64,000 nt of DNA from Hygrophila difformis (lineage: Eukaryota > Streptophyta > Magnoliopsida > Lamiales > Acanthaceae): the NCBI GenBank assembly GCA_030278955.1, contig JAOANR010000009.1, forward strand, positions 33,891,504-33,955,503. The letters are read 5' to 3'. Of this stretch, positions 43,334-54,500 are shown piece by piece (the stretch's first letter is position 1; the number at the start of each line of letters is the position of its first letter). Position numbers and translations under genes: made by a program. The notes beneath the pieces were generated by a model. The model did not search any database. It had not been told where the DNA came from and saw nothing but the letters and a program-made list of their open reading frames with translations.

Positions 43334-46300
43334 TGTAACACCCCGGATTTGATAACCCAGGCCGGGATGTCACCGCCACACCTCCCTAGCAAGACACGGT
43401 TTCTCCGAGCTCACCAAAGAGATGTAAGGCTATGGTTTTTCAGGATTTAAAATATTCAAGTAGCCCATTCATAATAATTTTAAAAATAATACACCAAAGT
43501 TGCAGCGGAAATTTTAATTTGTGCCGCGGAAATAATGTATAAGGGCCAACATGGCCAAAACACGGGTTAAACAGACCCGTTCATGATGTAATCCCCAAAA
43601 ATTCCCAGTATGCATATGATGATGCATATTCTTCATTCTCTGTAAGAAAAAGGAGATATATGGTTTGGGTCAGCAAAAACGCGCTGAGTAAGCTAACACA
43701 TAGCATGGGTTAGGGGTTTCAAAGCCTTTAGTTAATTTAATAAAAAGATTTCTTGTAGGAAAATGATTTGCAAGGCATAAGACTTAAAAACCTTAAGTAT
43801 TTTGTTCTCCCGTTACACAACCATTTTATCAATATATCATTTAGCCGGTGATCCGGCGGCCGCAGCCAATTTCAAAAGTAACAGTTAGCCGGTGATCCGG
43901 CGGCCTCAGCCAATTTCAAAGATATCACTTCTCAAAATACTTTTCGTTTCTTTTATAGTTCACATTTCACCAGGGCTCTTGTGACCGCAATCCTCATAAC
44001 CAATATTTCCGCAGGTAACATTCAATCGCCCTTGGGGAATCTAACCCGCAAGAACTCAATACATCCTGGGGAATCTAACCCGCAGGAAAACATACAATCG
44101 CCCTTGGGGAATCTAACCCGCAAGAACTCAAATATGTCATAGGGAATCAAACCCGCATGAATCATATTGATAATATCAAACTTGGTCATAAATTCCCCAA
44201 TGTTTCTAAAGAATTCTTTTACAAAAATGTTTTTATTTGGTGTAACGGGATTTTTCAAAAGTATAGCTTTATCGTATTTCCAACTTCTCGATCGTTGTTT
44301 AAAAGATTTCAAAAATCGATCGATGTCACAGTTTGCGCCTTTTTGGTTTAAAAATCCATTTCTTAGGCGATTGATTTGAAATTTTCACAGTAACTCAAAA
44401 ACATCCCAACGAACAACTTTCGTGTTTTAAGTTTTTCGGAAAAACGATGGGAAGCATGTCTAAAATCAAGTTTTCTTCAGAAACAAAAAGCTGTCAGGAT
44501 TCAGGTTTGACAACGTTAAAAGATTTGACTTTTTGACATATCAAATTGACTTCAAAAATTCTGAAATTTTACAGAGACATACTAGACTTGATTTCCAACA
44601 ACTTTTGTTTAGATCTCAAAGATTGGTTCAGGCTAGAAGTGATAGGAATAAGCTCATCAAGATCGGTTATGAAATCTGTCATCCTTTGACAATTCTTAAA
44701 AACGCAGAATATGTTCGATACGATTTGGGGTATCAAAACTTGATGAAAATCTTTGAAATCTTTACACAATATAGCTTATGATCTTTGGATCAAAATCTTA
44801 GTTTTGAGTTTTCAGGTTTGAACACTCGAAGTAAGAGTTTTGCTCGTCGAGTTTGATTATGAAATTTGTCAAGGTTCTTGACATCGGTTCTAACGCAGAT
44901 CGGATCGGCTCGAGTTTGGAGGTTCAAATCTCAATGAAAAATTCTAAAAACTTACAGAGATGTTCTAAACTCATAGATCTACAATTCTTATGTTCAACTC
45001 CAATCCTAGATCGGTCTAGATCTAAGGTAAAAATAACCAACAAGTTCGAACGAAAATTCTGTCTAGGATTCTAAGATCCAGATTTGATACTCTTCGGTTT
45101 TGGGTTGGTTTCAGGTTTCAAAACAACATGAAAAATTCCAAAATTTTTACAGAAGCTAGATCAAAGTCTTAGGAACACTTTTCATGTTTTGAGTTTTGTT
45201 GTTTGAGCAGCTTAAGAGGTTCGAAAAATTCACACAAAAACGCTGCGTTGAGGGTTTCTCTTGTTGACAGATTTTTATTAATTTTCTTGAGTTGAATCTC
45301 TATGTTTGGTTGCATTTTAAGTCACCCAAAACCATAGTAAGGTTAACTTACAGTGGGGATGATGTTTAGGAAGTCACGGGGTCGTCCGGAATCCACGGAA
45401 TGTCACGAACGAATCTTTTCCACCCGATATATTCTTCCCTTGGCTCCGATTTGTGTTCGAATATGAAGATTCGTAAGTTAGGATGATGTTTGTGATCTTA
45501 AAACCATATGGAAACTTGATTAACATCTTACCAACAATCCAAAGCCTGCAATCCTTGATCTACACACTTCCTTGGTTGGATTTGGTTGCCGGAAACTCGT
45601 CGGAAAGTCGCCGGAAGTTCGTCGGAAGAGTGTTTGGCTTTTGGGAGAGTTTTTGGAGAGTTTGGGGTGAATGATTGATGAAATGGCTGACAAATGGGGA
45701 TAGGATTGATTACATAACGTCCAAAAAGATGCCACACCCGTGATAGATCGAGATTCCTCACTTGGGCCCCGAAAATTGGCGAGAAAGTCGCCAAATCGCG
45801 ACAAACGCAGCTGCTGCTGCAGCGGCGCGCTGTTGGCGCGCTAAACATGGAAACAGCGCGCGGGGTGCGCGCCGGCCCCGGCTGGGCTGCGGTCCGTGCC
45901 GGGCCGTGCGATCCGTCGGGCCTTTTCTCCTCTCTTTCGGACTTCTATCCTCCTACGTTTTCGGCCTCGATTTTTCGGGTCATTCTCGGTCATAAATTCT
46001 TATCTTAAATTTATCTCGACTCAAATGAATTTCATGTTTGAAATCTTAAGTTCGTCGGTCTTGGTTTCGTCGGCTTCCAATTCGTCGTCTTTTGATTCCC
46101 GTGTAATAACTTGTATCATTAAATTTCTTTCGACTTCACGGGTTCTTGGAATTAAAATTCTTTTCCTTCATGAACTTAACTCCAATTATTTTTACTCAAT
46201 TCATGGAATGTCTTCGGGCTTCCTTTCCCTCTTTTATTCCATTTTGAGTTTAAATCTATCGGCGTTTTATTTCCGAGCAATAATTTATTGTGATAAATTA

Positions 46301-46388
46301 TTTTCTTCTTCTCGGAAATATTTCAACATTGATCGGAATAAATATTTTTTTATTCCCTTGGACGTTGATAAAAATCTGGGGTGTTACA
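43334..46388 (-). repeat. 3' LTR of the TACCG element
   Basis: On the plus strand it runs from TGTAACACCCCG to CTGGGGTGTTACA. It contains two tandem copies of AGCCGGTGATCCGGCGGCC (43851-43915), three copies of GGGGAATCTAACCCGCA (44032-44125), and a GC-rich promoter-like region (45760-45930). Confidence 0.95.
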
Positions 46389-46519
46389 CTCTCCCCCCCT
46401 TAAGAATCAACTTCGTCCCCGAAGTTGTGCTTCGGCTTTTCTCGCGCGAAGAGTTATGGTCCTTTTTGTTTACTATTTGCGATATTGTGTTATTGAATTA
46501 TTGTTTGATTATTGTTTGA

Positions 46520-47017
46520 TTATTGTTTGATTATTGGTTGATTATTGTTTGATTGTTGATCATCGTTTGTTGTTTGATTATTGTTTGAGTTCTGTGGCTG
46601 GTCAGGTTTAATGGTCACTTCCTTTCTCTTGTTAATATTCTCTATCCGCGTTCGGCAGTCACGTAGCCGATGACCAAATCGACCACACCGAAAGCACGCT
46701 CCGGGCTTAGGGCATTCCCTCGCATAATGTGGGTTACCACATTTTGGGCACGGTGGCGTATAGTCACCATGGTTGTAAACCATCCCTCTGTTTCTTCCAC
46801 CGTTGCCTTGAGGTGGTCTATTCGGGCCTCCCCGAATGTGGTTCATTCCTAAGTAGTTATCGGTTCTGTGGTCTCGTTTTCTCTTGTCTTGCCCTTGGTT
46901 GATTAGTGCTTTCCCCAAGGCAACCACAGCTTCCTCTATAGCTCTTAATTGGCCACTTAAGTTCTTAGGCATAGAGGCTACTTCCCCTCTTTGGTTGGTT
47001 GCACTATCGTCTTGCAC
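46520..47017 (-). pseudogene. Gag C-terminal fragment with two zinc knuckles
   Basis: The frame of 165 codons has only the nucleocapsid end of a Tekay/Del gag. Knuckle 1 is C90-x2-C-x3-H-x4-C102 (CPKCGNPHYAREC), with one residue fewer than the canonical spacing, as is common for the first knuckle in this lineage. Knuckle 2 is canonical CCHC (C108, C111, H116, C121). The segment before is Arg/Gly/Asn-rich, and the C-terminus is Gln/Asn-rich low-complexity sequence from TGTTTGATTAT repeats (46500-46580). The capsid domain and everything downstream (protease, RT) are missing. Confidence 0.8.
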
Positions 47018-47589
47018 CGGTTCATCGGGTTGTCGTAGCTCTTCATTGGTGTTGGGTGGGATGGGCGGAAAATAAATTTATTCCATGAGTTTCTAAGTGA
47101 TCAAGATCTAGGACTAAGGCAAAGTTAGTCTTTAGCAAGCGCTCCTAAGTGAAGATCATGTCGAGTTCTAAGGTAGGAGTGTTTCCTATTACCGATAATT
47201 CACATAAGAAGAGTTAGTGTAAATAATTATGTATGCATATGTATATGTGATCCCCCCAAAAAAAAATTTATGCATGCATTTATTTATCCATGGGTTTTAA
47301 AAATAAATTATTCCATGGATAGATTAAAATAAGGATAAAAGGTTTGGGCCACTATATTGGGCCGAAAGAAATAAATTATTTGGGCTTTAAATAAAAACAA
47401 GGCTATTGGGCCAAGATAATTTCTTGGGCCTCAAAAAAAATTTTGGGCTAAAATTTTGGGCTTTAACTTCAAAATAATAATTGGGCTCTTTAAAATATAC
47501 TACTAGTTTAGAAATGATAACTTTAAAAATAATAATACTTCAAAATGATAGTTTAAAAATATTCCGGGCTCTTTAAAATAGTAGTTTTA

Positions 47590-47739
47590 AAATATTCCGG
47601 GCTCTGATACCACTCTGGTATCAGATATTTTCTTTAAAATAAATAGCTTTAAAATAGTCTGGGCTCTGATACCATTCTTGGTATCAGATATTTTCTTTAA
47701 AATAATAGCTTTAAAATAGTCTGGGCTCTGATACCATTC
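47590..47739 (-). repeat. Tandemly triplicated primer-binding-site region
   Basis: On the minus strand TGGTATCAGAGCCC occurs three times, with plus-strand GGGCTCTGATACCA at about 47599, 47661 and 47723. The spacing is about 62 bp, and each copy is linked by TTTAAAATAGTCTGGGCTCTG and GGTATCAGATATTTTC. Only the copy next to the LTR (47723-47739) is in the functional place. Confidence 0.9.
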
Positions 47740-50700
47740 TGTAACACCCCGGATTTGATAACCCAGGCCGGGATGTCACCGCCACACCTCCCTAGCAAGA
47801 CACGGTTTCTCCGAGCTCACCAAAGAGATGTAAGGCTATGGTTTTTCAGGATTTAAAATATTCAAGTAGCCCATTCATAATAATTTTAAAAATAATACAC
47901 CAAAGTTGCAGCGGAAATTTTAATTTGTGCCGCGGAAATAATGTATAAGGGCCAACATGGCCAAAACACGGGTTAAACAGACCCGTTCATGATGTAATCC
48001 CCAAAAATTCCCAGTATGCATATGATGATGCATATTCTTCATTCTCTGTAAGAAAAAGGAGATATATGGTTTGGGTCAGCAAAAACGCGCTGAGTAAGCT
48101 AACACATAGCATGGGTTAGGGGTTTCAAAGCCTTTAGTTAATTTAATAAAAAGATTTCTTGTAGGAAAATGATTTGCAAGGCATAAGACTTAAAAACCTT
48201 AAGTATTTTGTTCTCCCGTTACACAACCATTTTATCAATATATCATTTAGCCGGTGATCCGGCGGCCGCAGCCAATTTCAAAAGTAACAGTTAGCCGGTG
48301 ATCCGGCGGCCTCAGCCAATTTCAAAGATATCACTTCTCAAAATACTTTTCGTTTCTTTTATAGTTCACATTTCACCAGGGCTCTTGTGACCGCAATCCT
48401 CATAACCAATATTTCCGCAGGTAACATTCAATCGCCCTTGGGGAATCTAACCCGCAAGAACTCAATACATCCTGGGGAATCTAACCCGCAGGAAAACATA
48501 CAATCGCCCTTGGGGAATCTAACCCGCAAGAACTCAAATATGTCATAGGGAATCAAACCCGCATGAATCATATTGATAATATCAAACTTGGTCATAAATT
48601 CCCCAATGTTTCTAAAGAATTCTTTTACAAAAATGTTTTTATTTGGTGTAACGGGATTTTTCAAAAGTATAGCTTTATCGTATTTCCAACTTCTCGATCG
48701 TTGTTTAAAAGATTTCAAAAATCGATCGATGTCACAGTTTGCGCCTTTTTGGTTTAAAAATCCATTTCTTAGGCGATTGATTTGAAATTTTCACAGTAAC
48801 TCAAAAACATCCCAACGAACAACTTTCGTGTTTTAAGTTTTTCGGAAAAACGATGGGAAACATGTCTAAAATCAAGTTTTCTTCAGAAACAAAAAGCTGT
48901 CAGGATTCAGGTTTGACAACGTTAAAAGATTTGACTTTTTGACATATCAAATTGACTTCAAAAATTCTGAAATTTTACAGAGACATACTAGACTTGATTT
49001 CCAACAACTTTTGTTTAGATCTCAAAGATTGGTTCAGGCTAGAAGTGATAGGAATAAGCTCATCAAGATCGGTTATGAAATCTGTCATCCTTTGACAATT
49101 CTTAAAAACGCAGAATATGTTCGATACGATTTGGGGTATCAAAACTTGATGAAAATCTTTGAAATCTTTACACAATATAGCTTATGATCTTTGGATCAAA
49201 ATCTTAGTTTTGAGTTTTCAGGTTTGAACACTCGAAGTAAGAGTTTTGCTCGTCGAGTTTGATTATGAAATTTGTCAAGGTTCTTGACATCGGTTCTAAC
49301 GCAGATCGGATCGGCTCGAGTTTGGAGGTTCAAATCTCAATGAAAAATTCTAAAAACTTACAGAGATGTTCTAAACTCATAGATCTACAATTCTTATGTT
49401 CAACTCCAATCCTAGATCGGTCTAGATCTAAGGTAAAAATAACCAACAAGTTCGAACGAAAATTCTGTCTAGGATTCTAAGATCCAGATTTGATACTCTT
49501 CGGTTTTGGGTTGGTTTCAGGTTTCAAAACAACATGAAAAATTCCAAAATTTTTACAGAAGCTAGATCAAAGTCTTAGGAACACTTTTCATGTTTTGAGT
49601 TTTGTTGTTTGAGCAGCTTAAGAGGTTCGAAAAATTCACACAAAAACGCTGCGTTGAGGGTTTCTCTTGTTGACAGATTTTTATTAATTTTCTTGAGTTG
49701 AATCTCTATGTTTGGTTGCATTTTAAGTCACCCAAAACCATAGTAAGGTTAACTTACAGTGGGGATGATGTTTAGGAAGTCACGGGGTCGTCCGGAATCC
49801 ACGGAATGTCACGAACGAATCTTTTCCACCCGATATATTCTTCCCTTGGCTCCGATTTGTGTTCGAATATGAAGATTCGTAAGTTAGGATGATGTTTGTG
49901 ATCTTAAAACCATATGGAAACTTGATTAACATCTTACCAACAATCCAAAGCCTGCAATCCTTGATCTACACACTTCCTTGGTTGGATTTGGTTGCCGGAA
50001 ACTCGTCGGAAAGTCGCCGGAAGTTCGTCGGAAGAGTGTTTGGCTTTTGGGAGAGTTTTTGGAGAGTTTGGGGTGAATGATTGATGAAATGGCTGACAAA
50101 TGGGGATAGGATTGATTACATAACGTCCAAAAAGATGCCACACCCGTGATAGATCGAGATTCCTCACTTGGGCCCCGAAAATTGGCGAGAAAGTCGCCAA
50201 ATCGCGACAAACGCAGCTGCTGCTGCAGCGGCGCGCTGTTGGCGCGCTAAACATGGAAACAGCGCGCGGGGTGCGCGCCGGCCCCGGCTGGGCTGCGGTC
50301 CGTGCCGGGCCGTGCGATCCGTCGGGCCTTTTCTCCTCTCTTTCGGACTTCTATCCTCCTACGTTTTCGGCCTCGATTTTTCGGGTCATTCTCGGTCATA
50401 AATTCTTATCTTAAATTTATCTCGACTCAAATGAATTTCATGTTTGAAATCTTAAGTTCGTCGGTCTTGGTTTCGTCGGCTTCCAATTCGTCGTCTTTTG
50501 ATTCCCGTGTAATAACTTGTATCATTAAATTTCTTTCGACTTCACGGGTTCTTGGAATTAAAATTCTTTTCCTTCATGAACTTAACTCCAATTATTTTTA
50601 CTCAATTCATGGAATGTCTTCGGGCTTCCTTTCCCTCTTTTATTCCATTTTGAGTTTAAATCTATCGGCGTTTTATTTCCGAGCAATAATTTATTGTGAT

Positions 50701-50794
50701 AAATTATTTTCTTCTTCTCGGAAATATTTCAACATTGATCGGAATAAATATTTTTTTATTCCCTTGGACGTTGATAAAAATCTGGGGTGTTACA
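47740..50794 (-). repeat. 5' LTR of the TACCG element
   Basis: It is the same as 43334-46388 apart from one visible base (GGGAAACATG here, GGGAAGCATG there). See that entry for internal motifs. Confidence 0.95.
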
Positions 50795-51867
50795 TACCGA
50801 CCCCAAAATGGGGTCGGTAATATTTAGCCGTTATTGGGATCCAGGGCATTCGACAACCAAAACACCGACCACAATAAATATGGTTGGCGTTACCGACCCC
50901 ATTACCGACCCCAATTGGGGTCTGTGGTTTTTTTCCCATTTTTTTTATTTTTATCATATTACCGACCCATTACCGACCCCAATTGGGGTCGGTAGTTTTT
51001 TTCCATTTTTTTTATTTTTATTGTATTAATGATACCATTACCGACCCCAATTGGGGGTCGGTAGTTTTTGTTTTCCAATTTTTATTATTTTTTCCTTTTT
51101 TTATTATTTATTTAATATCTTTATTAAATAATTATTTATTATTTTTATAATTTAATTAATTATTTATTTAAATCGTTTTACTTAATTTTTATTTTATAAT
51201 TTATTTATTAATTAATTAATTTAATTACAGAATTTTATACCATATTTAATTAATTTTATTTTTAATTTTTACTTCATAGTATTTTTATTAAAAATAAATT
51301 TATTTTATGATTTATATATATTTATTTTTTCTTATTTTTTTCATTATTTTATTATTTATTTTATATTTTATTCAATATATCTTTAATTATTTATATAATT
51401 TATTTATTTATTTATTTATTAAATTTAATAATTTATTTAATTAATTTAATATTTAATTTTAACTCATAGTATTTTTATTAAAAAAATTATGTTACTATAA
51501 ACATTTATTTTAATTTTTAATAATTTTATTATTTTAATTAATTCATTGATTTCAATTTTTCTTGATTTAATTAATTTTATTTTTAATTAATTAATAAATT
51601 TTTAATATTTAATTAATTTAATATTTTTATAAAATTTTTAATTTAATTAATATTTATTCATATTGATTTATGTTTTATTACATTTAATTACTGTTTTAAT
51701 TAATTTTACCCATTTAATTTAATTTTATATTTTATATAATTAATGAATTATTCTATTTATTTATTTAATTAGTATCAATTTTTATATTAATCTTTAAGTT
51801 ATTAATTTACACATTTATATGTATAAATACTATATATATTTAATAAGTTGCATATGATAACATGAAA

Positions 51868-51945
51868 AGTTGTGTATCCGGATGGTACGCGCGCGAGTGA
51901 AAAACCTTCTTCACCTGGGTTCGAATCCCCTCTTCAGCATTGGGG
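51868..51945 (+). other. tRNA-like module 1 inside the CACTA element
   Basis: GGATGGTACGCGCGCGAG followed by CCTGGGTTCGAATCCCC resembles A- and B-box regions of a tRNA or tRNA-derived SINE head. A complete cloverleaf is not apparent, so I do not call it a tRNA gene. Confidence 0.45.
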
Positions 51946-51984
51946 ATGAATTAATATATATGACACGTGGCGGCTTCTCATTGG

Positions 51985-52065
51985 CGGTGCAAAGGCGTAG
52001 CCCAGCCGGTTAAGTTGTGGCTAAGTGAGGCTGAGGTGGTGGGTTCGAGCTCTCCTGAGCACATT
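51985..52065 (+). other. tRNA-like module 2 inside the CACTA element
   Basis: AGGCGTAGCCCAGCCGGTTAAG (A-box-like) and GGTGGGTTCGAGCTC (B-box-like), about 35 bp apart, resemble another SINE head. No A-tail or TSD was identified. Confidence 0.5.
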
Positions 52066-53704
52066 TTATCTAATATAAGGGATTTACCGACCCCACATTG
52101 GGGTCGGTAATGGGGTCGGTAATTTCTGGACCACAAGGTCCCAGTCCCTTAATTACCGACCCCACATTGGGGTCGGTAATTTCTGGACCACAAGGTCCCA
52201 GTCCCTAAATTACCGACCCACATGGGGTCGGTAATGGGGTCGGTAAATCACCGACCACAATCTCCCGTGGTCGGTTTTGGATTACCTACCAGTAATTTAC
52301 CGACCCGGGTTTGGGGTCGGTAATGGGGTCGGTAAGGGCCTAAACGACCCGTAAAACCCTGTTACCGACCCCATTTTGGGGTCGGTAATCCTGACTTTTC
52401 TTGTAGTGATATGATTTATTTAATTATAAATATCTAAATCTTATAAATCAAATGTTATGATATTAAAAATTTTTAAATCTTCAAATAATATGTCATCTTC
52501 AAAATAATACTATTTACATATTTTTAAATTTATTAATATATAGATAATTATTATATTGAAAATTAATTTTTATTTAATTACTTAAAATGTAATACTGTAT
52601 AATGCAATACAACATCAATACTAAACACAGTATAATTATAATACAGTGTGATACCAAACAGTGTACAACATTAATTTAATACAATACACCATAATACTAT
52701 ACACATGTATTAAATAATACAATACACCATAATACAATACATTGTTCCAAACGTGGTCCTAGTGCCTAGGTTCTTGATTATCTTGGTATTTTTCAAATAC
52801 ATGTTAATGCATTGGAATTGACGGGCATGTAACCTGATGGATTGTTATGATGGGTGTTGTTGAATCCCGATGGCCCTGCGAGGTATATTATTGACTGTTA
52901 TTGCTCGTGATTTGGTTGTTATGCCTGGGTATTTGACTGTTATTGACTGTGATTTGGCTGTCATGCTTGTGATCCATGAAGGAATGATGTATGTTACCCT
53001 GCAACGGGTTGGAGTTGATGATATCCTCACACGTGGGTTCATACCACCCTGGTTTTAGGTTGCGGACTAGCCATGCTCATTGCATTTTCAAATAGGGTAG
53101 ATAGGTGTATGTTAGGCCATGCATCACTGCATAAAATGTATGTTTGTGGTTGAAACACCGGTATGGAACAATGTGATTTTTATTTGCTTTATTTATATTA
53201 TGTTTTATTATTATACTATAATTTATTATTTAACTGCTTTTCCCTTACTCCCTTGCACATATAGCCCTTGCTCAGTACGTTGTACCGACTCCTTTGCTTT
53301 GTCTGTTTTATAGATCTGCTGGAGGCGCTGGAGCATGACTGAGTTTGGGTATTGAGAAATCACATAGATAGGATTCCTCTGTTTATTTTATTATATGAAT
53401 CTATATGATACCATGTTGTTATTTATATTGAATATTTGGACTATTTGCTAATTGAGGCCTGTGAGCCTGGGATTTAAATTTTGTCGGCGTGTGGCCTTAG
53501 GTGATTTGTTGTTTTGGGCTGGCAGCCCTGATTTGTGATATTGGCTTGTCCCTATTTTTGGTTTTGAGGTTTGTAGCCTAGATGACATGTTGGGAATTTT
53601 AATTGGATATTGTTGAGACTTGTATTATGTCCATTTGCTAATTATTTGCAAAATCAGGTTTGAATTTTCGGGGTGTTACATAATTTATTTAGATGCTAAA
53701 AAAA

Positions 53705-54180
53705 TACTCTCTCCGTCCCAGCTATATTTTCTGGTTATACTTTTTTACACTGTTCATTGTTTAGTTTTGACTCAATTTTATTGTAGATATACATTCGGGA
53801 AAAAATAGTCAAGTTGGGTCTTGTTAGAATCGTATGATTATGTAGTTTTATAATATATAATATATAATTTATACTTCCTCCAGTTTTTAAAGATAGCTAC
53901 GGACCCACTCAGCACGCAGTCCAATGCACATTTTAAACCATTATAATTCAAATTCGATACATGTAAAAATTCTAAAAGTTCTATATTTAAAATCTACAAG
54001 ACGAGACGAATCTAACAATATCACACTTGGCCATATTTTAACTTGTATAACCATGAGAAAAATTTAAGTCAAAGTATATAAGTGAACAGTACCCATTAGT
54101 CAACAGTAGCTAACAAAAAAAACGGAGGGAGTATAATTTTTAGTGGTACATATTTTGAGATATTAAAAGTTGAAAACAAA
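53705..54180. mobile_element. Stowaway-like MITE family A, split by another MITE
   Basis: The left TIR CTCTCCGTCCCAG and the interior (ACTTTTTTACACTGTT, AAAAAATAGTCAAGTTGGGTC, TTGTTAGAATCGTATGAT) match family A. The continuation TTTTTAGTGGTACATATTTTGAGATATTAAAAGTTG resumes after 54133. The right terminus is lost or too decayed to see. Confidence 0.75.
53872..54133. mobile_element. Stowaway-like MITE family B, inserted in family A copy
   Basis: It is TA-bounded, starting TACTTCCTCCAG and ending AAACGGAGGGAGTA. Inside are ACGGACCCACTCAGCACGCAGTCCAATGCACA and ACACTTGGCCATATTTTAACTTG. Removing it together with one TA restores the family A sequence around it. Confidence 0.85.
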
Positions 54181-54279
54181 ATTTATGTGTTTACAATTAT
54201 GTTAGGTACAGCACTCAATTTTTGTGGTGATACTGCCCAAATTAATGAAATTGCTATTTTAACCTTAAAGTTTGGAAAA

Positions 54280-54500
54280 AAGGTCAATATAGTCCTTTTT
54301 TTTTACAAAAAAACCAAATCAGTCATTTTTTTATTTTTTGGCCCAATTGGTCCGCTATATATACGAATTACGCCCCAATCGGTTATTAATTTAGCGATTG
54401 GGGCGTAATTAGTATATGTAGCGGACCGATTGTGCAAAAAAATAAAAAAAAAGACTGATTTGACTTTTTTGTAAAAAAAAAGGACTATATTGGCCCTTTT
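54280..54500. repeat. Long hairpin (fold-back) sequence
   Basis: AAGGTCAATATAGTCC at the left pairs with GGACTATATTGGCCCTT at the right. AAATCAGTC pairs with GACTGATTT, TTGGTCCGCTA with TAGCGGACCGA, and AATTACGCCCCAATCG with CGATTGGGGCGTAATT around a loop near 54384. The arms are about 100 bp with few mismatches. It may be a fold-back MITE or a source of small RNA. Confidence 0.85.

Larger units (their letters stand above)
43334..50794 (-). mobile_element. Very young non-autonomous Tekay/Del-like LTR element, reversed, TSD TACCG
   Basis: The two LTRs (43334-46388 and 47740-50794, 3055 bp each) appear to differ at one base (44456 G against 48862 A). TACCG flanks the unit (43329-43333 and 50795-50799). 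Read on the minus strand, the 5' LTR is 47740-50794, the PBS TGGTATCAGAGCC follows immediately, then a gag fragment (46520-47017), then the PPT (CTTAAGGGGGG at about 46390-46405) and the 3' LTR. The interior is only 1351 bp with no pol, so the element was moved by another element's proteins, and recently. Confidence 0.95.
43267..52408. mobile_element. Non-autonomous CACTA element, TSD ATA, interrupted
   Basis: It begins CACTACAAGAAAAAAC and ends TTTTCTTGTAGTG. ATA flanks both (43264-43266 and 52409-52411). Its own sequence is only about 1.7 kb (43267-43333 and 50795-52408). Both ends carry many subterminal palindromic repeats of ACCGACCCCA(AT)TGGGGTCGGT, as CACTA transposase-binding regions do. 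The middle (51070-51860) is extremely AT-rich. Two tRNA-like modules lie at 51868-52065. There is no transposase. Confidence 0.93.
50795..52408. repeat. CACTA right part: subterminal repeats and AT-rich core
   Basis: At least ten ACCGACCCC/GGGGTCGGT palindromes occur in two clusters (50795-51066 and 52083-52390). A duplicated block, GGTCGGTAATTTCTGGACCACAAGGTCCCAGTCCC, lies at 52117 and 52168. The sequence between 51070 and 51860 is TTTA/ATTTA-rich with no gene. Confidence 0.9.
27930..52758. mobile_element. PIF/Harbinger-like DNA transposon, TSD CTA, filled with later insertions
   Basis: The left end GGGCACGTTTGG at 27930 is mirrored by CCAAACGTGGTC ending at 52758. CTA flanks both (27927-27929 and 52759-52761). 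Subterminal TGGTATC, GTATTGT and ATGTAT motifs recur near both ends. Without later insertions the element is about 3.2 kb (27930-28926, 38823-38924, 41516-43266, 52409-52758). No transposase was recognised. It may therefore be non-autonomous with captured host sequence, since 28870-28926 joined with 38823-38924 and 41516-41720 looks like a plant 5' UTR. The 3-bp TSD is short, so the claim rests mainly on the TIRs. Confidence 0.6.
26583..53680 (+). mobile_element. Tekay-like solo LTR, TSD TAATT, host of a multi-layer nest
   Basis: It begins TGTAATGACCCG at 26583 and ends TTTTCGGGGTGTTACA at 53680. TAATT flanks both ends (26578-26582 and 53681-53685). Its own sequence is 26583-27929 plus 52759-53680, about 2.3 kb including a SINE. 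The right part has the usual Tekay/Del LTR context (TTGCTCAGTACGTTGTACCGACTCC, then GATCTGCTGGAGGCGCTGGAGC). Everything between 27930 and 52758 was inserted later. There is no PBS or internal region, so it is a solo LTR. Confidence 0.85.

Noticed and set aside
45896..46519. 207-codon plus-strand frame (and 50302-50820)
   Set aside because: It is duplicated in both LTRs of the TACCG element, runs against the element's direction and has no recognisable domain.
51868..52065. Genuine tRNA genes
   Set aside because: A- and B-box-like motifs are present, but I could not draw an acceptor stem or anticodon arm, and the flanks look like a transposon.
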